Origin: Arenibacter algicola
GTDB taxonomy: Bacteria; Bacteroidota; Bacteroidia; Flavobacteriales; Flavobacteriaceae
NCBI RefSeq assembly: GCF_000733925.1
Contig: NZ_JPOO01000003.1
Location: 2,232,001 to 2,296,000 of the forward strand
Direction of reading: 5' to 3'
Length of the DNA: 64,000 bases
Shown: in pieces, positions 18,063-25,653 of the stretch
How the letters are laid out: every line of letters starts with the position of its first letter
How positions within the stretch are numbered: position 1 is the stretch's first letter
Notes under the pieces: generated by a model
The model's input: only the letters and a program-made list of their open reading frames with translations
Told to the model about the DNA's origin: nothing
The model's database searches: none
Translations under genes and position numbers: made by a program

Positions 18063-18200
18063 GCCTTAATTTTTTTGTCTTTAAACGGCCATATGCAACC
18101 TACATTCCTTTGGAGGCGGTTACTGTAATCTATCACAACATATAATTGTGACCTATTTAAACATGCCCGTTTAACCATAATATTTATTGGTTATTCGCGC

Positions 18201-18208
18201 CAAAAGTA
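18201..18208 (-). promoter_or_regulatory. -7 element of the phoB-like promoter
   Basis: TACTTTTG on the minus strand fits TAnnTTTG exactly. No TTG occurs 17-23 bp upstream; instead the hexamer array starts 27 bp upstream (18235). That arrangement fits an activator-dependent promoter. The leader would be about 130 bases. Confidence 0.5.
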
Positions 18209-18234
18209 AAGATAATACTATTACACGAAACCTC

Positions 18235-18314
18235 TTAACATGGATTTAATATAGTAACATTTAGATAACATTAAGTCAACAAACTATTAATCTGAGGGTA
18301 ACAGGACTTTTACA
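18235..18314 (+). promoter_or_regulatory. Pho-box-like array of TTAACA-type hexamers, 11-bp period
   Basis: Six hexamers lie exactly 11 bp apart: GTAACA 18254, ATAACA 18265, TCAACA 18276, TTAATC 18287, GTAACA 18298, TTTACA 18309. A preceding pair, TTAACA 18235 and TTAATA 18246, is also 11 bp apart but 8 bp out of phase. PhoB (7-bp repeats, 4-bp spacers) and B. subtilis PhoP (TTAACA-like, 5-bp spacers) bind direct repeats of this period. The array lies between the phoB-like gene and the lipoprotein gene, with the TTATTTATTTG sequence (18321-18331) following for the plus-strand unit. Confidence 0.65.
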
Positions 18315-18389
18315 GTTAGGTTATTTATTTGCCATGTTTAAATAAAACAAGTGAACTCGAAAAAAATGAAACCGAAAAATTCAATTGAA

Positions 18390-19808
18390 ATGAAAAAACT
18401 ATTATTATCCGCGTTGGCCATAGTTGCCTTAGCATTTACATCTTGTACCAATGATGATGAGCCACCAATAGCGGAAGCAACGGCTACCTGTAATGATGGA
18501 ATTCAAAACCAAGGAGAAACCGGTGTTGATTGTGGTGGACCTAACTGTCAGCCATGTACCGTGGCAACAGCCACCTGTGATGATGGAATCCAGAACGGAG
18601 ACGAAACTGGTGTGGACATAGGAGGTTCTTGTGCAGAAATAATTACAGTATCCGGAGAAATATCTGCCGATACCACATGGACTGCAGACAATATATATAT
18701 ATTGGCCGGTAAAGTAGTTGTTGGGGTAGGAAAGACCTTGACCATAGAGCCAGGTACAATCATTAAAGGTAAGGCAGGTTCAGGTTCCTTGGCTTCTGCT
18801 CTAATTGTGCAAAGAGGATCCAAGATTATGGCCGTAGGTACTGCCGAAAAGCCAATTATCTTTACCTCCGAAGAAGACAATATAGGTGTTGGACAAACCG
18901 CCGGAACCAATTTGGACGAAACTGCTAGAGGAAAATGGGGAGGATTAATTGTATTGGGAAGAGCTACAGGTTCTTTTAAAAACGATGTTACTGAAGTACA
19001 AATAGAAGGTATTCCTGCCGATGATACCTTTGGACTTTACGGTCCTGGTGATGCATTGAACGACGATGATAATTCAGGTGAATTGGAATACATCTCTATA
19101 CGTCACGGTGGTGCCCTTATTGGAGAAGGAAACGAGATAAACGGTTTAACCTTAGGTTCTGTAGGTCGTGGTACAAAAATAAACCACATAGAAGTTGTAG
19201 GTAACGTTGATGATGGTATCGAGTTCTTCGGTGGAACCGTTGACGCATCCAACCTAGTAGTTTGGGCACAAGGAGATGATGGTTTGGACATTGACCAAGC
19301 ATATTCGGGTACCATAGACAATTCGCTAGTAATTGCAGGAGAGGCTTCTGACCACGCCTTTGAAATTGACGGTCCAGAAGGTTCCATTACAGGTTCTTTT
19401 ACTCTTCAGAACACTACTATTGTAGGAAGCGCAACAGCCGCTGACGGTGAATATGCAGATTACAGAAGTAATGCTATGGGTACTACCAAGAACATCTATG
19501 CCATTGGATTCCAAGCTGGAAAAGATGTGGAATTGGATGCCAACGATGTAGCCCAGAACTTCTTGGATGGCAAATTGACCTTTGAAGCTTGGCAAGTTGT
19601 AGGTTTCAACAACAGTATTTTCTCAGAGAAGGTATTGAAAGATGACGCCGGAAACGATGTGCAATCAACTATCATCTTAGATCCAACATTTACGGAAAGA
19701 GCTGCCACTTGGACTACCCAAGTTACCGCTGGTGCCGAGACTGTAGGTGCAGATCTTAGTGTTTTTTCTTGGACCTATGCATATGCCAAAACAGGTTTGA
19801 GTTTCTAA
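18390..19808 (+). CDS. Surface-type lipoprotein with beta-helix-like body and Cys-rich stalk
   Basis: I chose the ATG at 18390 because it gives a clean lipoprotein signal, MKKLLLSALAIVALAFTSC (lipid Cys at 19). An upstream in-frame GTG at 18351 would spoil it. Next come two tandem copies of a short Cys module: TCNDGIQNQGETGVDCGG with a CQPC ending, then TCDDGIQNGDETGVDIGG, in which two cysteines are lost. The rest (about 380 residues) is rich in Gly, Asn, Asp and short hydrophobic repeats, as in right-handed beta-helix proteins. The function is unrecognised. Its position before a TonB-dependent receptor and behind a Pho-box-like array suggests a substrate-binding partner. Confidence 0.8.
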   Translation: MKKLLLSALAIVALAFTSCTNDDEPPIAEATATCNDGIQNQGETGVDCGGPNCQPCTVATATCDDGIQNGDETGVDIGGSCAEIITVSGEISADTTWTADNIYILAGKVVVGVGKTLTIEPGTIIKGKAGSGSLASALIVQRGSKIMAVGTAEKPIIFTSEEDNIGVGQTAGTNLDETARGKWGGLIVLGRATGSFKNDVTEVQIEGIPADDTFGLYGPGDALNDDDNSGELEYISIRHGGALIGEGNEINGLTLGSVGRGTKINHIEVVGNVDDGIEFFGGTVDASNLVVWAQGDDGLDIDQAYSGTIDNSLVIAGEASDHAFEIDGPEGSITGSFTLQNTTIVGSATAADGEYADYRSNAMGTTKNIYAIGFQAGKDVELDANDVAQNFLDGKLTFEAWQVVGFNNSIFSEKVLKDDAGNDVQSTIILDPTFTERAATWTTQVTAGAETVGADLSVFSWTYAYAKTGLSF

Positions 19809-19837
19809 TTAGGAATAAAACACCCCTATAAAATAAC

Positions 19838-19874
19838 AACCATGCTCGCCATATTCATTGGCGGGCATTTGGTT
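19838..19874 (+). other. Hairpin between lipoprotein and receptor genes
   Basis: AACCATGCTCGCCA and TGGCGGGCATTTGGTT form an imperfect stem around TATTCAT, 27 bp before the receptor start. With TTTATTA following it could be an attenuating partial terminator that lowers receptor expression relative to the lipoprotein. Confidence 0.5.
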
Positions 19875-19900
19875 TATTACGATTTAATTATCATTTACTT

Positions 19901-22729
19901 ATGAAATATTCACTTAGACTTTCAACTTTTGCTTTTCTTTTTTTTCAATTCATTTTTTCACAAACTGGCGAAGTAACCGGAACATTGATCGACGCAGATT
20001 TTCAAGATCCAATACCTTTTGCCAACATACTGGTCCAAGGGACCACTAAAGGTACCACCTCAGATTTTGACGGTAATTACAAACTTGCCCTTGAAGAAGG
20101 TACCCACACCCTTACTTTTTCATTCCTAGGTTATAAAACCGTGGAAATAACAGATGTGCTTATCAAAGCGGACGAGATTACCACTGTAAACGTAACCATG
20201 GAAACCTTGGCCGAAGGCCTGGATGAGGTAGTGGTATCCGTAAGCGTTAAAAAGAATACCGAAACCGCTGTATTGGGCATCCAAAAAAAGGCGGTAAACC
20301 TTTTGGACGGACTATCGGCCGAAGCCTTTAAAAAATCGGGTTCCAGTGACGTGGCAAGTGCCATAAAATCGGTGCCAGGGGTATCGGTTCAAGGTGGAAA
20401 ATACGTTTATGTACGAGGTTTGGGCGATCGCTATACCAAATCCATATTGAACGGAGTGGATATTCCAGGATTGGATCCGGACAGAAACACCATACAATTG
20501 GACATTTTCCCTACCAATATCATAGACAACATCCTGGTTCTTAAATCTGCATCTGCAGACTTACCTGCAGACTTTACAGGTGGTATAGTTGATATTGTTA
20601 CGAAAGACTATCCTACCAAAAAAGAGCACAGTATTTCGTTAGGTGGCAGTTATAATCCGGACATGCACTTTAATGAAAACTATTTGGACTATAAAGGAAG
20701 TTCTACCGATTTCTTAGGATTCGACAACGGTAACCGAAGCGTTCCCATTAACCGAAATCAGGATATCCCCAGTACTTTTGAATATGATCCGTTATTAACG
20801 GCCATTACCAAAAAATTTAATCCAGTACTATCCGCGATGAAAGCAAATAGTGCAATGGACTATAGTTTTGGGTTCACTACGGGCAATCAATACAACGTGG
20901 GCGAAGGAGAGAACAGGTTGGGCTTTTTGGCTTCCCTTTCCTATAAGAACACCACCACCTTTTACGAAGGGGCCGAAAACAATTTTTATAGAAGAAACGC
21001 GGACACTTCTGTATTTGAACTGGAAACGGATAGAACACAAACAGGTGATCTAGGTCGAAACAATGTATTGGTAAGCGGCCTATTGGGAACCTCTTTTAAG
21101 ACAGAAAAATCCAAATACAAACTTAATCTCCTTCATATTCAGAACGGAGAATCTACAGCAGGTTATTTTAGCCAGACCCTGAATTTCACGGATTTTATCA
21201 ATTTCTCAAAAGATAACCTGGAATATACCCAACGTTCCATCACCAACGCATTGCTTAGTGGAATACATTCTAGCGAAGATGCATCATGGACAACAGAATG
21301 GGCACTTTCCCCTACCATGTCCAAGATCCAGGACAAGGATATAAGAACAACATCTTTTAGGGTAGAGGATGGCGTATACTCCATACCCCAGAACAGCCAG
21401 CCAAAAAGAATCTGGAGGGATCTGGAAGAGATCAATGCAGTTGCCAAATTGGATTTTACCAAAAAATATGACTTTCTGGAAAAAGATGCCAAACTAAAAT
21501 TTGGTGCCTATGGCTCTTACAAAACCAGGGATTTTAGCATATTGAACTTCGAAATTGAAAACAATGGTTCAACTACCAAGTTTAATGGTGTTGCGGACAA
21601 TATCCTTTTGGAAGAAAACCTTTGGACAGTAGACAACAACTCCGGATCGTATATTGATCCCGACCTCTCGGTTGCCGAACCGGCCAATACCTATGAGGCG
21701 GCTCAACAAAATATAGCGGGTTATGTATCCAATGAGTTTAAACTTGGACAGAAACTGAGAACTATCCTGGGTGTTAGGGTTGAAAAATTTGAATCCAAAT
21801 ATACCGGTGAGGACAATAAGGATGTTAATGACCCTGAAAAGGTTATTTATGACAATGAGACCATTATAGACAAGTTTGACCTTTTCCCAACAGCCAATTT
21901 AATATATGAACTTACGGAAGACGTTAACCTAAGAGGATCCTATTCCAGAACTACTGCTAGACCTTCCTTTAAGGAAGCTTCCATAGCCAAGATTTTCGAT
22001 CCCTTGTCCAATAATACCTTCATCGGAAACATTAACCTTGATCCAACCTACATCAACAATTTCGATTTTAGGGTTGAATGGTTTGGTGAAAGTGCCGAGA
22101 TGATTGCATTGAGCAGCTTTTATAAAAAATTCACCGACCCCATTGAACTTACGTACTTTGAATCGTCATCCGATAACTTTACCCCACAAAACCTTGGTGA
22201 TGCGGACGTGATCGGATTGGAATTTGAACTAAGAAAAAATCTAGGTTTCATTGCAGCACCACTTCAGAATTTTAGTCTAAATGTAAACACCTCGATCATT
22301 AAATCTACCCAAGTTTATAGCGAAAGTGAGCGTAATCTTAGAACGCTAGGACTGAGGGATGGTGAAACTTTGGGCAATGACAGGGAGTTGCAGGGGCAGT
22401 CGCCTTTCCTAATCAATTCCGGGTTAAACTACGAAGGAGCCGAAAACGGGATCCAAATGGGTGTAAACTACAATGTACAGGGAAAAACATTGCAGGTAGT
22501 GGGCAACGGATTTGTACCGGACGTGTATACCATGCCCTTTCACAACCTAAACTTTAACTTCTCCAAGAGCTTTGGCGAAAACCAAAATCAGAGTGTTAGT
22601 TTTAAAATAAGCAATCTTTTGGATGATGACGTGGAAAGTGAATATGAGTCCTACAAGGCTGAAAATAAGACCTTTTCCAAAAGAAGTCCTGGAAGATCAT
22701 TCTCATTGGGATACAACATTAAGTTCTAA
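19901..22729 (+). CDS. TonB-dependent outer-membrane receptor
   Basis: A 942-residue protein with a signal peptide ending near residue 21, a carboxypeptidase-regulatory-like beta-sandwich (about 23-105: GEVTGTLIDADFQDPIPFAN), a plug domain with VPGVSVQGGKYVYVRGLGDR (about 158-177), and a 22-strand-type barrel ending in a terminal Phe (GYNIKF). It imports a substrate too large for porins using TonB energy. No SusD homologue is adjacent; the beta-helix lipoprotein takes that place. If the upstream array is a true Pho box, the substrate may be a phosphorus compound, which is inference. Confidence 0.92.
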   Translation: MKYSLRLSTFAFLFFQFIFSQTGEVTGTLIDADFQDPIPFANILVQGTTKGTTSDFDGNYKLALEEGTHTLTFSFLGYKTVEITDVLIKADEITTVNVTMETLAEGLDEVVVSVSVKKNTETAVLGIQKKAVNLLDGLSAEAFKKSGSSDVASAIKSVPGVSVQGGKYVYVRGLGDRYTKSILNGVDIPGLDPDRNTIQLDIFPTNIIDNILVLKSASADLPADFTGGIVDIVTKDYPTKKEHSISLGGSYNPDMHFNENYLDYKGSSTDFLGFDNGNRSVPINRNQDIPSTFEYDPLLTAITKKFNPVLSAMKANSAMDYSFGFTTGNQYNVGEGENRLGFLASLSYKNTTTFYEGAENNFYRRNADTSVFELETDRTQTGDLGRNNVLVSGLLGTSFKTEKSKYKLNLLHIQNGESTAGYFSQTLNFTDFINFSKDNLEYTQRSITNALLSGIHSSEDASWTTEWALSPTMSKIQDKDIRTTSFRVEDGVYSIPQNSQPKRIWRDLEEINAVAKLDFTKKYDFLEKDAKLKFGAYGSYKTRDFSILNFEIENNGSTTKFNGVADNILLEENLWTVDNNSGSYIDPDLSVAEPANTYEAAQQNIAGYVSNEFKLGQKLRTILGVRVEKFESKYTGEDNKDVNDPEKVIYDNETIIDKFDLFPTANLIYELTEDVNLRGSYSRTTARPSFKEASIAKIFDPLSNNTFIGNINLDPTYINNFDFRVEWFGESAEMIALSSFYKKFTDPIELTYFESSSDNFTPQNLGDADVIGLEFELRKNLGFIAAPLQNFSLNVNTSIIKSTQVYSESERNLRTLGLRDGETLGNDRELQGQSPFLINSGLNYEGAENGIQMGVNYNVQGKTLQVVGNGFVPDVYTMPFHNLNFNFSKSFGENQNQSVSFKISNLLDDDVESEYESYKAENKTFSKRSPGRSFSLGYNIKF

Positions 22730-22750
22730 ATTTAGATAGTTATATTTAAT

Positions 22751-22800
22751 AAAAAGAGGTCGGATTCTATGTTTTTTAACTTGGAATTCGGCCTCTTTTT
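22751..22800 (+). terminator. Rho-independent terminator after the receptor gene
   Basis: AAAAAGAGGTCGGATTC (22751-22767) pairs with GAATTCGGCCTCTTTTT (22784-22800) over 17 bp with only two G-U-compatible mismatches, and it ends in T5. It lies 21 bp after the receptor stop and separates it from the T9SS-domain genes. Confidence 0.8.
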
Positions 22801-22824
22801 GCATTTCATCGAATTTTTAAGTAT

Positions 22825-22860
22825 AATTTTAGCTGCCGCCAACGTGCTGCACCTAAAATT
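22825..22860. promoter_or_regulatory. Inverted repeat upstream of the first T9SS-domain protein
   Basis: AATTTTAG (22825-22832) and CTAAAATT (22853-22860) are perfect 8-bp arms separated by 20 bp, 39-74 bp before the start at 22899. It could be an operator or a hairpin; no matching protein is known. Confidence 0.4.
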
Positions 22861-22898
22861 CTTACATTTACGGTATATTATTTGTTGTAAAAGTTTCT

Positions 22899-23216
22899 AT
22901 GAAGCAACTCTACTTAGTTATAGCCTTACTTTTTATCTCTATTTCCTTTGGACAGGATCCTAAAGGCAATGTGGGTGGAGGGGATATTCCTGGGTTTAAG
23001 ATATATCCCAATCCTGTGACCAATGGCAGGGTATATATCAGTACTTCCCTGAACGCTCCAAAACAGATTTTAATTTTCGATATATTTGGATCCCAAGTAC
23101 TGGAAACTACCATTATTGGTTCGGAACTAAATGTAAATGATTTGGATGCCGGTGTTTACATGCTAAGAGTAAACGAAAAAAACAAAGTAGCCACAAGAAA
23201 GCTGATTATTAAATAG
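22899..23216 (+). CDS. Secreted mini-protein made almost only of a T9SS sorting domain
   Basis: Its 105 residues comprise a signal peptide (1 to about 19, ending SFGQ), a 15-residue linker and a complete type A T9SS C-terminal domain: FKIYPNPVTNGRVYI, ILIFDIFGSQVL, LDAGVYMLRV and the basic end TRKLIIK. In known T9SS substrates this domain is the targeting tail of a large cargo; here there is no cargo. A similar gene follows at 23398. A role as carrier, competitor or regulator of T9SS export is possible but unproven. Confidence 0.85.
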   Translation: MKQLYLVIALLFISISFGQDPKGNVGGGDIPGFKIYPNPVTNGRVYISTSLNAPKQILIFDIFGSQVLETTIIGSELNVNDLDAGVYMLRVNEKNKVATRKLIIK

Positions 23217-23370
23217 TGTTTCCAACTTTTAACAGCTACACAACTTACCTAATGATCTGATTTATAACCCTTATTACCTTAATTCAATACTTTTAATAAG
23301 GATACACATACAAAAATCACTCCTTTACAACATTTATTATTACTTCCTTATTTATTTTCCTACGTTTACT

Positions 23371-23391
23371 GTATTGATCCCAAATCAATAC
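23371..23391. promoter_or_regulatory. GTATTGAT/ATCAATAC inverted repeat at the 23398 gene start
   Basis: Perfect 8-bp arms (23371-23378 and 23384-23391) enclose CCCAA and end 6 bp before the ATG. A -7-like TACGTTTA lies at 23361-23368, so the repeat would straddle the transcription start, a good place for a repressor or for a hairpin controlling translation. Confidence 0.5.
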
Positions 23392-23397
23392 TAACCT

Positions 23398-23721
23398 ATG
23401 AAAATATTTTACACCCTACTGTTCATGGTATTTTCTATGGCCGTTTCTGCACAGGAATTCGTTGAAGAGCCGTTAGACAGAACTACCCAAGCAAATACTT
23501 TCAAATTATACCCCAATCCGGCCTATCAGGATGTGGTCTATATTACCACAAAGCATAATGGGGTAAAGGATGTAGTAATCTATGATGTCTTCGGAACCAT
23601 AGTTTTAAAGGACCGGATAACCCATACCCTTTTGAACATATCAAAATTGGCTCCGGGAGTTTACGTATTACAAATTACCGAAAACAGGGTAACGATGACC
23701 AGAAAGTTGGTCGTGAAATAA
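23398..23721 (+). CDS. Second cargo-less T9SS sorting-domain protein
   Basis: Its 107 residues hold a signal peptide (MKIFYTLLFMVFSMAVSAQE), a short acidic linker, then FKLYPNPAYQDVVYI, VVIYDVFGTIVL, LAPGVYVLQI and TRKLVVK. It is a paralogue of the 22899 protein, with the same layout and no cargo domain. It has its own upstream inverted repeat, so the two genes may be separately controlled. The function is unknown. Confidence 0.85.
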   Translation: MKIFYTLLFMVFSMAVSAQEFVEEPLDRTTQANTFKLYPNPAYQDVVYITTKHNGVKDVVIYDVFGTIVLKDRITHTLLNISKLAPGVYVLQITENRVTMTRKLVVK

Positions 23722-24070
23722 ACCCTCTTAATGGTACTTTTTTCTTTCTATGCACCTCTTCATCACAAATATTTGACTATAACCTCTTAATCTTCATTTA
23801 CTGAAGTTAGGTAAGGCCGGCTTCATGCATCTCCCAAAGGGAGATTTAAGTCTATGCCAATAACAGGTATTAAACCTCAGGGCAAGCCTTGAACCCAATA
23901 ATAGGAATCGACCCAAGGATCGAGGTATTGAACCTAGATCCCGCCGAAAAAGGCGGGATTAGTTCAACTTGCAATTTTCAGTGCGTCTTACTGACTTCTC
24001 AAAATTGAGTTTCACTAATAAAACCATAAAATAAGGTTTCCACTCTGTTGTTATCATTACTTTTGTAGAA
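23722..24070. repeat. Cluster of intergenic hairpins
   Basis: There is no gene. Three strong stems occur: ATCTCCC/GGGAGAT (23829-23845), ATCCCGCC/GGCGGGAT (23938-23945 with 23952-23959), and CAATTTT/AAAATTG further right with inner CAGT/ACTG. The segment AGGTATTAAACCT (23866-23878) recurs as AGGTATTGAACCT (23923-23935). The layout looks like a degenerate small palindromic element, different in sequence from the repeats at 1-1005. Confidence 0.6.
24058..24065 (+). promoter_or_regulatory. -7 element for the LuxE-like gene
   Basis: TACTTTTG fits TAnnTTTG exactly. It lies 17 bp before the ATG at 24083 and supports that start over the GTG at 24071. No correctly spaced TTG was found. Confidence 0.45.
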
Positions 24071-24082
24071 GTGATTAAGCAT

Positions 24083-25060
24083 ATGCCTCTCGAAAATATT
24101 TTTACAATTTCAACGGACGAAGAATTCAATGCCATGGCATTGAAAACATTTCAGGTCCAATATAATGAAAACTTGGTGTATCAGGAATTTTGCCGTCACT
24201 TAGGGAAGAATGTGTCCACCGTTAAGACCCTTGAAGATATTCCCTTTCTGCCGATAGAATTTTTTAAATCCAAAAAAGTAATATGTGGTTCATTTACGCC
24301 CCAGATTACCTTTACCAGTAGTGGCACTACGGGAAGTGAGGTAAGCAAGCATCACGTAAAAAACTTGGAACTATACGAGAATAGCTATCTAACCGCATTC
24401 AGACACTTTTATGGGGATATAGACGACTATTGTGTGCTGGCATTGTTGCCCTCTTATCTGGAAAGGGAGGGTTCTTCCTTGATCTATATGGCCAACGACC
24501 TTATCCACAAAAGCAAGCATCCAGACAGCGGCTTTTATTTGGATAATCTTGACAGTTTGCAAAAGACCTTGGTTGAATTGGATGCCCGTAACACTAAAAT
24601 ATTACTGCTAGGTGTTTCCTTTGCCTTATTGGATATGGTGGAAGAATTCCAATTGAAACTAAAGAATACGGTAGTTATGGAAACAGGTGGCATGAAAGGG
24701 CGCAAAAAGGAATTGATACGTGAGGAGTTGCACCAACTATTAAAAAACGGTTTTGGAGTGGAGGCCATCCATTCGGAATATGGCATGACAGAGCTTTTGT
24801 CCCAGGCCTATTCCCAAGGCAATGGACGCTTCTTTGCCCCTAAATGGATGAAAGTCTTGATACGTGAAACCGAAGATCCTTTAACCTTGCAAAAAGCAGG
24901 TAAAACGGGAGGTGTAAATATCATTGACCTGGCAAATATTCACTCCTGCAGCTTTATTGCCACTCAAGACTTGGGAAAAGTGCATACCGACGGAAGTTTT
25001 GAGATATTGGGAAGGTTTGACCATTCCGATATTAGAGGCTGTAATTTAATGGTATTATAA
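24083..25060 (+). CDS. LuxE-like acyl-adenylating / acyltransferase protein
   Basis: A member of the LuxE acyl-protein synthetase group within the ANL superfamily. FTSSGTTGSEVSKH (about 84-97) is the ATP/AMP loop, and HSEYGMTELLSQAY is the second adenylate motif. At about 325 residues it lacks a full C-terminal ligase lid. It may activate a fatty or aryl acid. No luciferase or reductase gene is nearby, so luminescence is not implied. Its 3' end overlaps the convergent gene at 25055 by 6 bp. Confidence 0.75.
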   Translation: MPLENIFTISTDEEFNAMALKTFQVQYNENLVYQEFCRHLGKNVSTVKTLEDIPFLPIEFFKSKKVICGSFTPQITFTSSGTTGSEVSKHHVKNLELYENSYLTAFRHFYGDIDDYCVLALLPSYLEREGSSLIYMANDLIHKSKHPDSGFYLDNLDSLQKTLVELDARNTKILLLGVSFALLDMVEEFQLKLKNTVVMETGGMKGRKKELIREELHQLLKNGFGVEAIHSEYGMTELLSQAYSQGNGRFFAPKWMKVLIRETEDPLTLQKAGKTGGVNIIDLANIHSCSFIATQDLGKVHTDGSFEILGRFDHSDIRGCNLMVL

Positions 25061-25585
25061 GCCCAAAATCTTGGCATCCACAAAAAAGGTTGTGGCTATA
25101 TTTATTTCATAATCGGACGATAAAAACTCATCGGTAACCGTTTTTAGCCTTAAAGTATAGGAATCCTTTTTAATATATTCCTTTAAATCTTCGGCCGTGG
25201 TTACCAGTTCCAATTGTTCCCCAACAGTAGCCGCTACTTCCTCGTTCCATGCTATCTTAATCTCCGGCAAATCGTCTGCGGACATATAAATGATGATCGA
25301 TTCCAAAAAACTAAAGTCCTCCCCATCAGGAACCTCAACGGTCATAATCAATTTCTTCAGGACAATTTCCTCTATAAGGTCTTTTCTGGTGTCGTTTACC
25401 TCAAACTCGGCTGAAGAATTGGTCTCTGTTTCAGGGGTAAAGACATCAAAAGGTAAATCTACTCCTGTTGATGAAGGTATAACCACTGTTTGATCATAAT
25501 CCATTTCAAATTTGGTAAGCTCATCCAGTTTGTCACAAGAAACAAAAAGAGATACTAAGGCAAAAAACAAAAAATACTTCTTCAT
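25055..25585 (-). CDS. Predicted lipoprotein, unknown function
   Basis: From the ATG at 25585 it gives 176 residues starting MKKYFLFFALVSLFVSCDK, a clean lipoprotein signal. A TTG start three codons earlier is less likely. The mature part is acidic, with alternating beta-type segments and no motif I recognise. It is convergent with the LuxE-like gene and followed upstream by tyrS on the same strand. Confidence 0.75.
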   Translation of the reverse strand: MKKYFLFFALVSLFVSCDKLDELTKFEMDYDQTVVIPSSTGVDLPFDVFTPETETNSSAEFEVNDTRKDLIEEIVLKKLIMTVEVPDGEDFSFLESIIIYMSADDLPEIKIAWNEEVAATVGEQLELVTTAEDLKEYIKKDSYTLRLKTVTDEFLSSDYEINIATTFFVDAKILGL

Positions 25586-25653
25586 AGGATCCAATTTATT
25601 AGGCTAACGGGTTTCTCCTAATTTTATTGGGGTAACCAAAAAAAATATAGTGT

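Noticed and set aside
24083..25060. Bioluminescence (lux) locus
   Set aside because: Only a LuxE-like protein is present. No luxA, luxB, luxC or luxD-like genes are nearby, and LuxE-like proteins occur widely without luminescence.
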